Shown one piece after another: positions 1-5,557 of a stretch of 5,591 bases of DNA (position 1 is its first letter; every line of letters starts with the position of its first letter). The notes under the pieces are model-generated. The model did no database searches. It worked only from the letters and a program-made list of their open reading frames with translations, and was not told where the DNA came from. Made by a program: the position numbers and the translations under genes. This stretch comes from Bacillota bacterium. Its GTDB lineage: Bacteria > Bacillota > Bacilli > Alicyclobacillales > SLC66. The stretch spans positions 1 through 5,591 of the forward strand of contig JAKACR010000199.1 of assembly GCA_021821225.1 (NCBI GenBank). The letters are read 5' to 3'.

Positions 1-1
1 T

Positions 2-454
2 GAAGATGTCCGGCAGGCACTCTACGCCAGCAAGATCTGCTCTTACGCGCAGGGCTTCGCGCAGATGCGGCTCGCTTCGGAAGAGTTTGACTGGAATCTA
101 CGGTATGGCGCCATCTCCATGATCTTCCGCGGTGGCTGCATCATCCGGGCGCAGTTCCTGCACCGCATCAAAGAGGCGTACGATCGCGATCCGCAACTGA
201 AAAACCTGTTGCTTGACGACTATTTCCGCGATGTGGTCGAGCGCTACCAGGGAGCGTGGCGCAGGGTTGTGGCGACGGCCGTGCAGGCGGGCATCCCGGT
301 TCCCGGGATGTCGGCTGGCCTCGCGTATTACGACAGCTACCGCACAGAGCGCCTCCCCGCCAATCTGTTGCAGGCCCAGCGGGACTATTTTGGCGCCCAC
401 ACGTTCGAGCGCGTCGATAAGGAAGGCGTCTTTCACTTCGAGTGGATGAAGTAA
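2..454 (+). CDS. gnd: 6-phosphogluconate dehydrogenase (decarboxylating), C-terminal part, 5' truncated by window
   Basis: This is the last 150 residues of the enzyme that oxidises and decarboxylates 6-phosphogluconate to ribulose 5-phosphate, making NADPH (or NADH) in the cytoplasmic pentose phosphate pathway. The frame is open from base 2, so the gene begins before the window; family members are about 470 aa, so about a third is seen. The fragment belongs to the all-helical C-terminal dimerisation domain. It carries the family signatures [13 protein letters not shown] near the start, then [26 protein letters not shown] and RVDKEGVFH. The Arg and His of the RDYFGAH segment (codons at 380 and 398) correspond to Arg446 and His452 of E. 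coli Gnd, which reach into the partner subunit's active site. The stop is TAA at 452-454. Nothing is broken in the visible part. The wording is closer to Bacillota GntZ/YqjI than to enterobacterial Gnd, from memory and not by alignment. No U-tract terminator follows; a perfect palindrome starts 5 nt after the stop. Confidence 0.97.
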   Translation, partial: EDVRQALYASKICSYAQGFAQMRLASEEFDWNLRYGAISMIFRGGCIIRAQFLHRIKEAYDRDPQLKNLLLDDYFRDVVERYQGAWRRVVATAVQAGIPVPGMSAGLAYYDSYRTERLPANLLQAQRDYFGAHTFERVDKEGVFHFEWMK

Positions 455-459
455 GGCGC

Positions 460-477
460 GTGGTGCGGCCGCACCAC
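460..477. repeat. 18-bp perfect palindrome just after gnd
   Basis: GTGGTGCGGCCGCACCAC is fully self-complementary and begins 5 nt after the gnd stop. As RNA it would form a short GC-rich hairpin with the central GGCC as loop. No run of T follows on either strand, so a standard intrinsic terminator is not supported. It could protect the gnd mRNA 3' end or bind a dimeric protein; the sequence alone does not decide. Confidence 0.6.
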
Positions 478-550
478 CAACGAAGGATGAAAATTTGCTG
501 GACTGTCGTTCTGCCCTGTCCCCGGCGAGTTCCGCACCATGGACAAGGTT

Positions 551-637
551 TGCCGGGGCTTCGTCATCCCCTTTGCTCGTCGCGAGTTCCGCGAAGCGGT
601 GTTTGAGCAGGAGCAAAAGGGATGACGAAGCCTGGCA
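551..637 (+). repeat. Long inverted repeat (22-bp stem, one mismatch) upstream of the siroheme gene
   Basis: Bases 557-578 pair with 611-632 at 21 of 22 positions; the only mismatch is C571 opposite A618. The stem extends after a small bulge through TGCC (551-554) with GGCA (634-637). The 32-nt loop (579-610) contains a smaller CGCG/CGCG hairpin. The structure ends 31 nt before the ATG of the next gene and 17 nt before its Shine-Dalgarno sequence. No T-run follows the right arm, so it is not a standard terminator. A leader RNA structure, an mRNA processing site or a small repeat element are all possible. Confidence 0.7.
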
Positions 638-654
638 GAGTAATCGCATTATCC

Positions 655-662
655 GGAGGTGA
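655..662 (+). promoter_or_regulatory. Strong ribosome binding site that fixes the siroheme gene start
   Basis: GGAGGTGA ends 5 nt before ATG 668. A GTG at 659 in the same frame lies inside this Shine-Dalgarno sequence and has no site of its own, so ATG 668 is the better start; it shortens the longest open frame by three codons. Confidence 0.85.
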
Positions 663-667
663 ACGGC

Positions 668-1414
668 ATGGCGCCGGGGCGAGAGCCGTTTCCGCCTTAC
701 GCCATCTCGCTGAATGTGGCAGGTATACCCGTTTTGCTCGTGGGCGGCGGCGCCGTGGCAGAGCGCAAGGCGCTCGCACTGCGCGCGTCCGGAGTCTTGC
801 TGACGGTCGTCAGCCCTACTCTGACGCCGCTTCTGCGCGAATGGGCGCAACGGGAGGAGTTGACGCACATTCCCCGTCCGTATGAGAATGGGGATGTCGT
901 GCGCACGGGCGCGAGACTGGTGTTTGCCGCGACTTCAAGCGCCACGGTCAACAGCGCCGTCGCACGGGAGGCGATGCGCCGGCGCGTGTGGGTGAATGTC
1001 GCTTCCAGGTCCGGCGACGAAAGCCAGCCCGGCAGTTTTGCGGTGCCTGCGGTCGTCAGGCGGGACCCGCTGCGCATCGCCGTCAGTACGGGCGGTGCGA
1101 GTCCGCTCTTGGCTCGCCTGGTGCGCGAGTGGCTGGATGAGCGGTTGGCGCCGGAATTGGCCGGTTTGGCGCGCTGGATGCGCGCCGTGCGGCGCCGACA
1201 GGGTGACGGCGATGAACAGGTGACGGCCGAACAGATTACCGTCGAACAGGTGGCCGCCGCCGCACAAAGCTGGTTGCGCGGCGATGATGGCCCGCTGCGC
1301 CTGCTGCACGGCCGGCTGGAAGCGGCGGACGGCGGCGCGGCGGGCGCTTTGCCTGCCGCGCCGCCACTGTCCGGCGAGAGACATGGCACAGACGACGGGG
1401 AGGTTCTGACATGA
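668..1414 (+). CDS. sirC: Precorrin-2 dehydrogenase / sirohydrochlorin ferrochelatase-family protein (Met8/SirC/CysG N-terminal type)
   Basis: This 248-aa protein should catalyse NAD-dependent oxidation of precorrin-2 to sirohydrochlorin, a cytoplasmic step toward siroheme (the cofactor of sulfite and nitrite reductases); some family members also insert iron. The N-terminal Rossmann segment has GGGAVAERK at residues 26-34, followed by VFAAT (85-89), VNV (109-111), SFAVPAVV (123-130) and AVSTGGASPLLARLVRE (138-154). All of these align by eye with Salmonella CysG. The CysG catalytic Asp104 lies in NVVD; here the text is NVAS, and the nearest Asp is Asp117, four residues later but the right distance before the SF motif. 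The usual SirC is about 200 aa. The extra tail holds three imperfect EQ(V/I)xx pentapeptides (183-197) and an Ala/Pro/Gly-rich end. No uroporphyrinogen methyltransferase domain is fused and no partner gene is in view. The stop overlaps the next start (ATGA). The family is clear; ferrochelatase ability is not determinable. Confidence 0.92.
   Translation: MAPGREPFPPYAISLNVAGIPVLLVGGGAVAERKALALRASGVLLTVVSPTLTPLLREWAQREELTHIPRPYENGDVVRTGARLVFAATSSATVNSAVAREAMRRRVWVNVASRSGDESQPGSFAVPAVVRRDPLRIAVSTGGASPLLARLVREWLDERLAPELAGLARWMRAVRRRQGDGDEQVTAEQITVEQVAAAAQSWLRGDDGPLRLLHGRLEAADGGAAGALPAAPPLSGERHGTDDGEVLT
1214..1258 (+). repeat. Three 15-nt tandem repeats inside the siroheme gene
   Basis: Units start at 1214, 1229 and 1244, each with GAACAG, and encode EQVTA, EQITV and EQVAA. 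The sequence just upstream (CAGGGTGACGGC, 1199-1210) resembles unit 1 with one extra G, which suggests an older slipped copy. The repeat is in frame and lies beyond the conserved catalytic core. Confidence 0.75.
1397..1403 (+). promoter_or_regulatory. Ribosome binding site of the 204-aa gene
   Basis: GGGGAGG ends 7 nt before ATG 1411, within the end of the upstream coding frame. With the ATGA stop/start overlap this points to translational coupling of the two genes. Confidence 0.75.
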
Positions 1415-2025
1415 AACGATGGGTGGTACTCGCGTTGACCGGTGCGATGGCGAGCGTAGCCTTGGCGGGGGGAGCCGTGCTGATCGTCGACGGCATTGCG
1501 AAGCGGTACGCTGCGGCGGCCTCCTCTTCATTGCCGGCGCTGCCTCCGGGTGAAGAGTGGCTTGCGTTTGCCGATTCGTACGGGTTTCGGATTCAGGTGG
1601 CGCTTCCGTCCAAGACATGGATTGTGACCGATGGCGCCGCCGGTGCGGCTTCAAAATCGCTGGCGCAGGCGCCGCAGATTTTGATCAGCAATGCAAATCC
1701 GGCAGATGCGTTCACATTTTTGACAGGTGTGGCGCGAAATACCGCTCCGGGCAGCGGACTCGGCATCCTGAGCGCCCAGACACAGCGGGCGGGCATCCAG
1801 TGGACCGTCGCATCCCGCAGGGCGTTGCGGCTGTGGGGCGGCACGACGCAGGTTGTGGCCGACGGATACCAGGCGGGACAACTGGTTCGTCAGGAGATTT
1901 TGACATACAAGAAGGTGCGCGGCGCATACTACTTTGTGGAAGGCACTGCAAATCGCATTAACTCTGCATTTTCCTCATTCTACACCAAACTGGAAAACGG
2001 ATTTTCGCTCGGGGACATGGGATAA
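1411..2025 (+). CDS. Hypothetical membrane-anchored or secreted protein, 204 aa
   Basis: I do not recognise this gene. The product starts MKRW followed by a hydrophobic stretch (about residues 5-27), which is either a signal peptide or a single N-terminal anchor; there is no lipobox cysteine, so it is not a lipoprotein. The remaining 175 residues are soluble and would sit outside the membrane. They contain short alternating strands (YGFRIQVALP 57-66, APQILISNA 87-95, TQVVADGYQ 146-154, QEILTYKKV 161-169, GAYYFVEGTA 171-180) and a C-terminal helix-like part with SAFSSFYTKLENGF (185-198). That order vaguely recalls PsbP/DUF1795-type alpha-beta folds, but this is only an impression. The start is firm: a GGGGAGG site 7 nt upstream and an ATGA overlap with the siroheme gene, so the two are one operon. 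The last four codons and stop (GDMG*) lie in the left arm of the large palindrome, so the natural C-terminus may have been altered. No cysteine or histidine occurs, which argues against haem or metal binding. Confidence 0.85.
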   Translation: MKRWVVLALTGAMASVALAGGAVLIVDGIAKRYAAAASSSLPALPPGEEWLAFADSYGFRIQVALPSKTWIVTDGAAGAASKSLAQAPQILISNANPADAFTFLTGVARNTAPGSGLGILSAQTQRAGIQWTVASRRALRLWGGTTQVVADGYQAGQLVRQEILTYKKVRGAYYFVEGTANRINSAFSSFYTKLENGFSLGDMG

Positions 2026-2143
2026 TTCCAATTCCTGCAGGCGCATAAGGGTGTATATAGCGTTTGACTGATGCCTCAAACGCTATATCTGGAGTGACTG
2101 CGCCTGCTCTGCGGACTTTATCCCATGTCCCCTAGGGTGAGCG
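2006..2143. repeat. Long imperfect palindrome with three nested perfect arms between convergent genes
   Basis: Three pairs of perfect inverted repeats share one centre near base 2071. GGGGACATGGGATAA (2011-2025) matches 2118-2132, GCAGGCGCA (2037-2045) matches 2099-2107, and ATATAGCGTTTGA (2055-2067) matches 2076-2088. The gaps between arms are 11 and 9 nt on the left and 10 and 10 nt on the right, so the halves are near mirror images. A further CGCTC (2006-2010) pairs with GAGCG (2139-2143) past six extra bases on the right. The left outer arm contains the final codons and TAA of the 204-aa gene. No T-run follows any arm on either strand and no direct target-site duplication is visible. It may end transcription from both sides by structure, or be a miniature mobile element or inverted duplication. 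Confidence 0.85.
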
Positions 2144-2156
2144 TTGCGGTCGTCGT

Positions 2157-5100
2157 TCAATCCACGCGGTCGTTGGCGCACGCCGCTTCGAGCAGCGCCG
2201 AGAGTTCCTCCGGAGGCGTGGGCGGACTGAGCAGGAAACCTTGGATCCGGTCGCAGCCACGCGCCTTGAGAAAGGCGAACTGCTCCTCGTTTTCCACGCC
2301 CTCAGCCACAACTTTCAGGTGCAGGCTGTGAGCCAGCAGGATGGTCGCCTCGATGACCGCCGCATGGTCCTGTTTTTCCGTGGCGTCGCGCACAAATGAC
2401 TGGTCGATCTTCAGGGTGTCGACCGGATAGCGAGTCAGGTAGGTGAGCGACGAGTAGCCGACGCCAAAATCGTCGAGTGAGATGTGTACGCCCATGGCGC
2501 GCAGCGCGCGCAGCGCCCCGATTACGTGTTCTTCATTTTTCATCACCGTGCTCTCCGTGATTTCCAGTTCCAGCAGAACGGTCGGTAGCCCTGTTTCGTC
2601 AAGTGTTTGACGCACCAACTCGACAAAATCGGGCTGGTTGATCTGTTGCGCAGACACGTTCACGGCCACGCGCGGGGATGTGGCATACGTCCGCCTCCAG
2701 CGTTCGGCTTGGCGACAGGCTTGGCGCAGGGTCCATTCTCCCACGCTGATGATCAGGCCGGTCTGTTCCATGAGGGGGATGAATTCTTCCGGCGACACAA
2801 AGCCCATTGTGGGGTGGCGCCAGCGCAGCAGGGCCTCGACGCTGTCCATCACGCCGTTTTCCACGTTGATCTGCGACTGGAAGAAAATCTGCAGTTCTCC
2901 CCGCTTGATGGCTCCCCGCATGTCTCCTTCCAGTACGAGTCGCTTCACCGCGTGTTCGCTCATGGATACCGAATAGTGCGCCGCTCGGTTTTTCCCCTGT
3001 TCCTTGGCGACGTACATGGCCGTATCGGCGTACTTGACTAGCAGGGCGGCATCCGCTCCGTCATCCGGGTACAGGCTGTAGCCGAGGCTCGCCGTGATGT
3101 AGAAGTTGTGCTGCGCGACGTGAACGGGCGCGAAAAGGGCGTCGAGGAACGCCTTCGCGCGTTTCTCGACGCCTTCGGCACTTCTGACGCGCGGCAGGAG
3201 CACGGTGAATTCATCCCCGCCCCAGCGGGCGATCACTTCGCCCGCGATGGTGCATCTGTGCAGCCGTCTGGCAATTTCGCGCAGGATCGCGTCGCCCACA
3301 GGATGGCCCAGCGAGTCGTTGATGCGCTTGAATTCATCGAGGTCAATGAACATCACGGCGGTCATCCCGCCGTTTGCGGCGGCCTCCGCCAGAGCGGATT
3401 CGAGCAGGTTGTCGAACATGACGCGATTGGGCAGATGGGTGAGGTTGTCGTGGTATGCCTGGAATTGCAGTTGGGATGCCAATTGTCGTTCTTCTGTGAC
3501 GTCGCGCGCAATGTAGGAGAAGTAGCGTACGGTGCCGTTCTGTGCCTTGTGCGCCTGAACGGACCCGGTGACGGGGATGATGGCGCCCGATCGGGAGCGG
3601 AGTTCCGCCTCTCCGTGCCACGTGCCTCGGCTGGAGGCAATCGGGAGGATGTCCGATGCGCGGATGAGGGATTCCTGTGTCATGAAGGACGACACCGTGG
3701 AGTGGACCACATCCTCCTCGGGCGGTATGCCGAGCAATCGGCGTCCGGCGGTGTTCAGGTAGATCAAGCGTCCCGTGGCGTCGGATGTGGCGACAAGCGA
3801 TTGCGACGCCTCGACGATCTCGCTGAGGCGCTGCGCCTTGAACTGCAATTGCAGATTGTCCGTGATGTCCTGGACCGTGCCCACAATTTCGTTCGACCCG
3901 CACGATTCGATGCAGATCAGGACGCCGTTGGCGCGCACGTACCGCTCATTGCCGTCGGGACGGATGATGCGGTATTCCAGACTGTAGGCGCTCCTGCTCT
4001 GGCTGGATTCCGCAACGGCCTCCAGCAGCGGCAACCGGTCATCAGGATGCACATAGGACAGCAGTTTGTCGAACGTGTCGAGGTCGGCCTCGCTTTTCAA
4101 GCCGAAGATCCTGAGCGCCTCGGGGGAACAGTGTGTGGCCTGCGTGTTGAGATCCCGGTTCCAGGTGCCAAGATGGGCCGTGCGGTTAACTGCCGTAAGA
4201 ACGCTTTCGCTTCTTTGCAGCGCGACCGCGGCGTTCTTTCGCTCGCTGATATTTTTTATCACGGTGTACACGCCGGTGACCCGGTTGTCCGCAATGATCG
4301 GAATGTGCGTGATGTGCACAAAGGTGCCGCCGCCGCCGTTGTCTTTCCGGATGACCGATTCATACGCCTGCGGCTGTCCCTGCGCCACGCGGATCAGGGC
4401 CTGCCCTTCGGCGGGGCGCTCATCCTGCGGGATATACTCCGCCAGGCTGTGCCCGATCAGGTCGTCCCGGGACTGGTCGAAGAGCGCCTCGCAGGCGATG
4501 TTGCCTGTCAGGAAGCGCCCCTGCAAATCGAGTTCAAACACGGCGTCCGGGTTGTGGTCGAACAAGGAGCGATAGCGCTGGCCGCGCTTCAGCAATTCGT
4601 CGGCATGCGCGGCAAAACGCTGTTCGGCGGACCCGCTGATGAGCGCGAGAATCCCCAGCGCGAGGATGCCAGACAGCACTTCCAGTCGAAGCAACCACAC
4701 GCCGGGGAAGGGTTTCCCCAAAAGGTGGTGTGTGGCCGCCGCCGATGCGGTGATCGCGGCAGATACCGTCAGTCCGAAATGGGCTTCCGCCATGGCGCCG
4801 CCAAACAGCAACGCTGCCCCCACCTTCCACCATTCGTGTCCGGCGGGCAAGTGGGAACGGCGCAGGGCGATCAGCCAGAACGCCGTATACATCATTGCGA
4901 GTGAGAAGAGGTAGGCGTGCAGGGCGCTGTTGCGGTTTGTCATGAGCAAGTGCACGGTTGGATTGTCCATCGACAGCAGGGTGATTTGTTGCATCAGGAA
5001 AAGGAGGCCGTCCAGCCACAGTGTGGTGGCCAACAACCGGACAGTCCGGACAGACGGACCGGACATCCACAGGACGGGAGGGAAGGCGCCGCCGATGGCA

Positions 5101-5387
5101 AGCAGAAGTGCCCACAGCATGACGGACCAGTGGGGATGAATATGGATGGCGGTCCCTGCGGTTCCCGCCGCGAACGGATGGTAGACGTGCGCAGCATAGC
5201 CGATCGCGTCCAGCAACCAGATACCAGTGCCGAGAATGAGGGCGCCGCCCGTCCGCCATGCGAACTTTCTGGATGGACTGCGGGCGATGTGATCCAGAAA
5301 ATGGATCATCATATAAGCCGTCACAACCGATGCCGCTGTCGCAAAGATGACAAAACCGAGGGTGTGACGGTAAGCAAGTTCGTGCAT
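2157..5387 (-). CDS. Membrane-bound sensor diguanylate cyclase/phosphodiesterase: 7TM (MHYT-like)-PAS-PAS-PAS-GGDEF-EAL
   Basis: The 1076-aa product makes and/or degrades cyclic di-GMP at the inner face of the membrane. Residues 9-251 form seven hydrophobic segments (about 9-31, 45-67, 87-107, 116-139, 156-175, 187-212, 230-251) with basic loops placing the C-terminus in the cytoplasm, as in MHYT sensors. Three PAS domains follow at about 270-385, 395-510 and 520-635, the first and third ending in NISERK and DVTEER. The GGDEF domain (about 642-805) has Asp682 in FIDLDEF, Asn690, RWGGDEF (721-727) and AKEQGKNR (794-801); its I-site RxxD is IAGE (714-717). The EAL domain (about 812-1065) has EALLRW (from Glu851), Asn910, Glu942, Asp972-Asp973 in DDFGVGYSSL, Lys993, Glu1029 and Gln1049, the full metal and catalytic set in family spacing. 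The start is supported by GAAAGG 7 nt upstream and by the first membrane segment beginning at once. It is monocistronic, converging on the operon at its 3' side. Which activity dominates cannot be read from sequence. Confidence 0.96.
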   Translation of the reverse strand: MHELAYRHTLGFVIFATAASVVTAYMMIHFLDHIARSPSRKFAWRTGGALILGTGIWLLDAIGYAAHVYHPFAAGTAGTAIHIHPHWSVMLWALLLAIGGAFPPVLWMSGPSVRTVRLLATTLWLDGLLFLMQQITLLSMDNPTVHLLMTNRNSALHAYLFSLAMMYTAFWLIALRRSHLPAGHEWWKVGAALLFGGAMAEAHFGLTVSAAITASAAATHHLLGKPFPGVWLLRLEVLSGILALGILALISGSAEQRFAAHADELLKRGQRYRSLFDHNPDAVFELDLQGRFLTGNIACEALFDQSRDDLIGHSLAEYIPQDERPAEGQALIRVAQGQPQAYESVIRKDNGGGGTFVHITHIPIIADNRVTGVYTVIKNISERKNAAVALQRSESVLTAVNRTAHLGTWNRDLNTQATHCSPEALRIFGLKSEADLDTFDKLLSYVHPDDRLPLLEAVAESSQSRSAYSLEYRIIRPDGNERYVRANGVLICIESCGSNEIVGTVQDITDNLQLQFKAQRLSEIVEASQSLVATSDATGRLIYLNTAGRRLLGIPPEEDVVHSTVSSFMTQESLIRASDILPIASSRGTWHGEAELRSRSGAIIPVTGSVQAHKAQNGTVRYFSYIARDVTEERQLASQLQFQAYHDNLTHLPNRVMFDNLLESALAEAAANGGMTAVMFIDLDEFKRINDSLGHPVGDAILREIARRLHRCTIAGEVIARWGGDEFTVLLPRVRSAEGVEKRAKAFLDALFAPVHVAQHNFYITASLGYSLYPDDGADAALLVKYADTAMYVAKEQGKNRAAHYSVSMSEHAVKRLVLEGDMRGAIKRGELQIFFQSQINVENGVMDSVEALLRWRHPTMGFVSPEEFIPLMEQTGLIISVGEWTLRQACRQAERWRRTYATSPRVAVNVSAQQINQPDFVELVRQTLDETGLPTVLLELEITESTVMKNEEHVIGALRALRAMGVHISLDDFGVGYSSLTYLTRYPVDTLKIDQSFVRDATEKQDHAAVIEATILLAHSLHLKVVAEGVENEEQFAFLKARGCDRIQGFLLSPPTPPEELSALLEAACANDRVD

Positions 5388-5394
5388 GGTATAG

Positions 5395-5400
5395 CCTTTC
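5395..5400 (-). promoter_or_regulatory. Ribosome binding site of the c-di-GMP gene
   Basis: On the minus strand GAAAGG lies 7 nt before the ATG whose complement is at 5385-5387. It is a moderate Shine-Dalgarno match at good spacing and supports that start. Confidence 0.65.
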
Positions 5401-5450
5401 CGTTTATAGGATGTAATTTTTATGAATGCAATGCGGCCGAGACACCTTTC

Positions 5451-5479
5451 ATCTTACGGAAGCGGGAAAGATGGGTCAA
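5451..5479 (-). promoter_or_regulatory. Putative sigma-A promoter of the c-di-GMP gene
   Basis: On the minus strand TTGACC (complement of 5474-5479) is followed after 17 nt by TAAGAT (complement of 5451-5456). That is five of six matches for -35 and four of six for -10. Transcription would start near 5444, giving a leader of about 57 nt. A TTGCAT/TATAAA pair nearer the gene was less plausible because its start would fall within the ribosome binding site. Confidence 0.5.
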
Positions 5480-5487
5480 GCGATCGG

Positions 5488-5506
5488 CATTACAGTGAAT
5501 GTAATG
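5488..5506. promoter_or_regulatory. 19-bp dyad between divergent promoters, probable operator
   Basis: CATTACA (5488-5494) and TGTAATG (5500-5506) are perfect 7-bp inverted repeats around GTGAA. The dyad lies 8 nt behind the leftward -35 and 16 nt before the rightward -35, where a shared regulator could act on both. The half-site ATGTAAT recurs at 5411-5417 in the leftward leader, and GTTACAT (5534-5540) differs from its complement by one base. The binding protein is not identifiable. Confidence 0.55.
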
Positions 5507-5522
5507 AAATTGAGATTGAATG

Positions 5523-5552
5523 TTGACAGCAGCGTTACATCGTATCTATAGT
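5523..5552 (+). promoter_or_regulatory. Strong sigma-A-type promoter reading rightward out of the window
   Basis: A perfect TTGACA (5523-5528) is followed after 18 nt by TATAGT (5547-5552), five of six matches to TATAAT. Transcription would start near 5559 and run off the right edge. The gene it serves is not in the window; no start codon with a ribosome binding site is visible before 5591. Confidence 0.65.
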
Positions 5553-5557
5553 AGATA
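5543..5557. promoter_or_regulatory. 15-bp dyad covering the rightward -10, probable repressor site
   Basis: TATCTA and TAGATA are perfect 6-bp inverted repeats around TAG and sit on the rightward -10 hexamer. The core CTATAG (5546-5551) is repeated at 5562-5567, exactly 16 bp further, close to the expected transcription start. A regulator bound here would block polymerase. Some GntR-type (YtrA-like) operators have comparable TA-rich dyads, but no assignment is made. Confidence 0.45.

Larger units (their letters stand above)
455..667 (+). other. Structured 213-bp gap between gnd and the siroheme gene
   Basis: No credible gene lies here; the open frames crossing it are antisense to gnd and the downstream gene or are low-complexity shadows. 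The stretch holds the palindrome after gnd, a pair of short complementary segments (CCCCGGC 520-526 with GCCGGGG 552-558), an 11-bp direct repeat GCGAGTTCCGC (525-535 and 582-592) and a long hairpin at 551-637. I found no convincing sigma-A promoter, so it is unclear whether the siroheme gene is transcribed from here or reads through from gnd. No riboswitch class was recognised by conserved core motifs. Confidence 0.6.

Noticed and set aside
659..661. GTG as start of the siroheme gene
   Set aside because: It lies within the GGAGGTGA Shine-Dalgarno sequence that is ideally spaced for ATG 668.
455..667. Known riboswitch (cobalamin, SAM or T-box) before the siroheme gene
   Set aside because: None of the conserved core sequences of these classes could be found by eye.
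98..868. 256-codon open frame on the minus strand spanning the gnd-sirC gap
   Set aside because: It is antisense to two clearly identified genes, rich in Arg and Ala as expected of a shadow frame, and has no recognisable domain.
622..885. 87-codon plus-strand frame starting in the long hairpin
   Set aside because: It overlaps the siroheme gene in another frame, has Arg-rich low-complexity content, and its start lies in the right arm of the hairpin rather than after a clear ribosome binding site.
2055..2088. Inner 13-bp stem as a classical rho-independent terminator
   Set aside because: The stem is AT-rich at its base and neither strand has a T-run after it.
2011..2132. Confirmed transposable element with target-site duplication
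   Set aside because: The terminal repeats are good but the flanking bases show no direct repeat, so an element call is kept as a hypothesis only.
3108..4904. 598-codon open frame on the plus strand
   Set aside because: It is wholly antisense to the PAS and GGDEF coding region, has no family motifs and no ribosome binding site I could support. Long antisense frames are common opposite GC-rich genes.
5403..5431. TTGCAT-17-TATAAA as promoter of the c-di-GMP gene
   Set aside because: The -35 match is weak and the expected start would fall within the ribosome binding site, leaving almost no leader.
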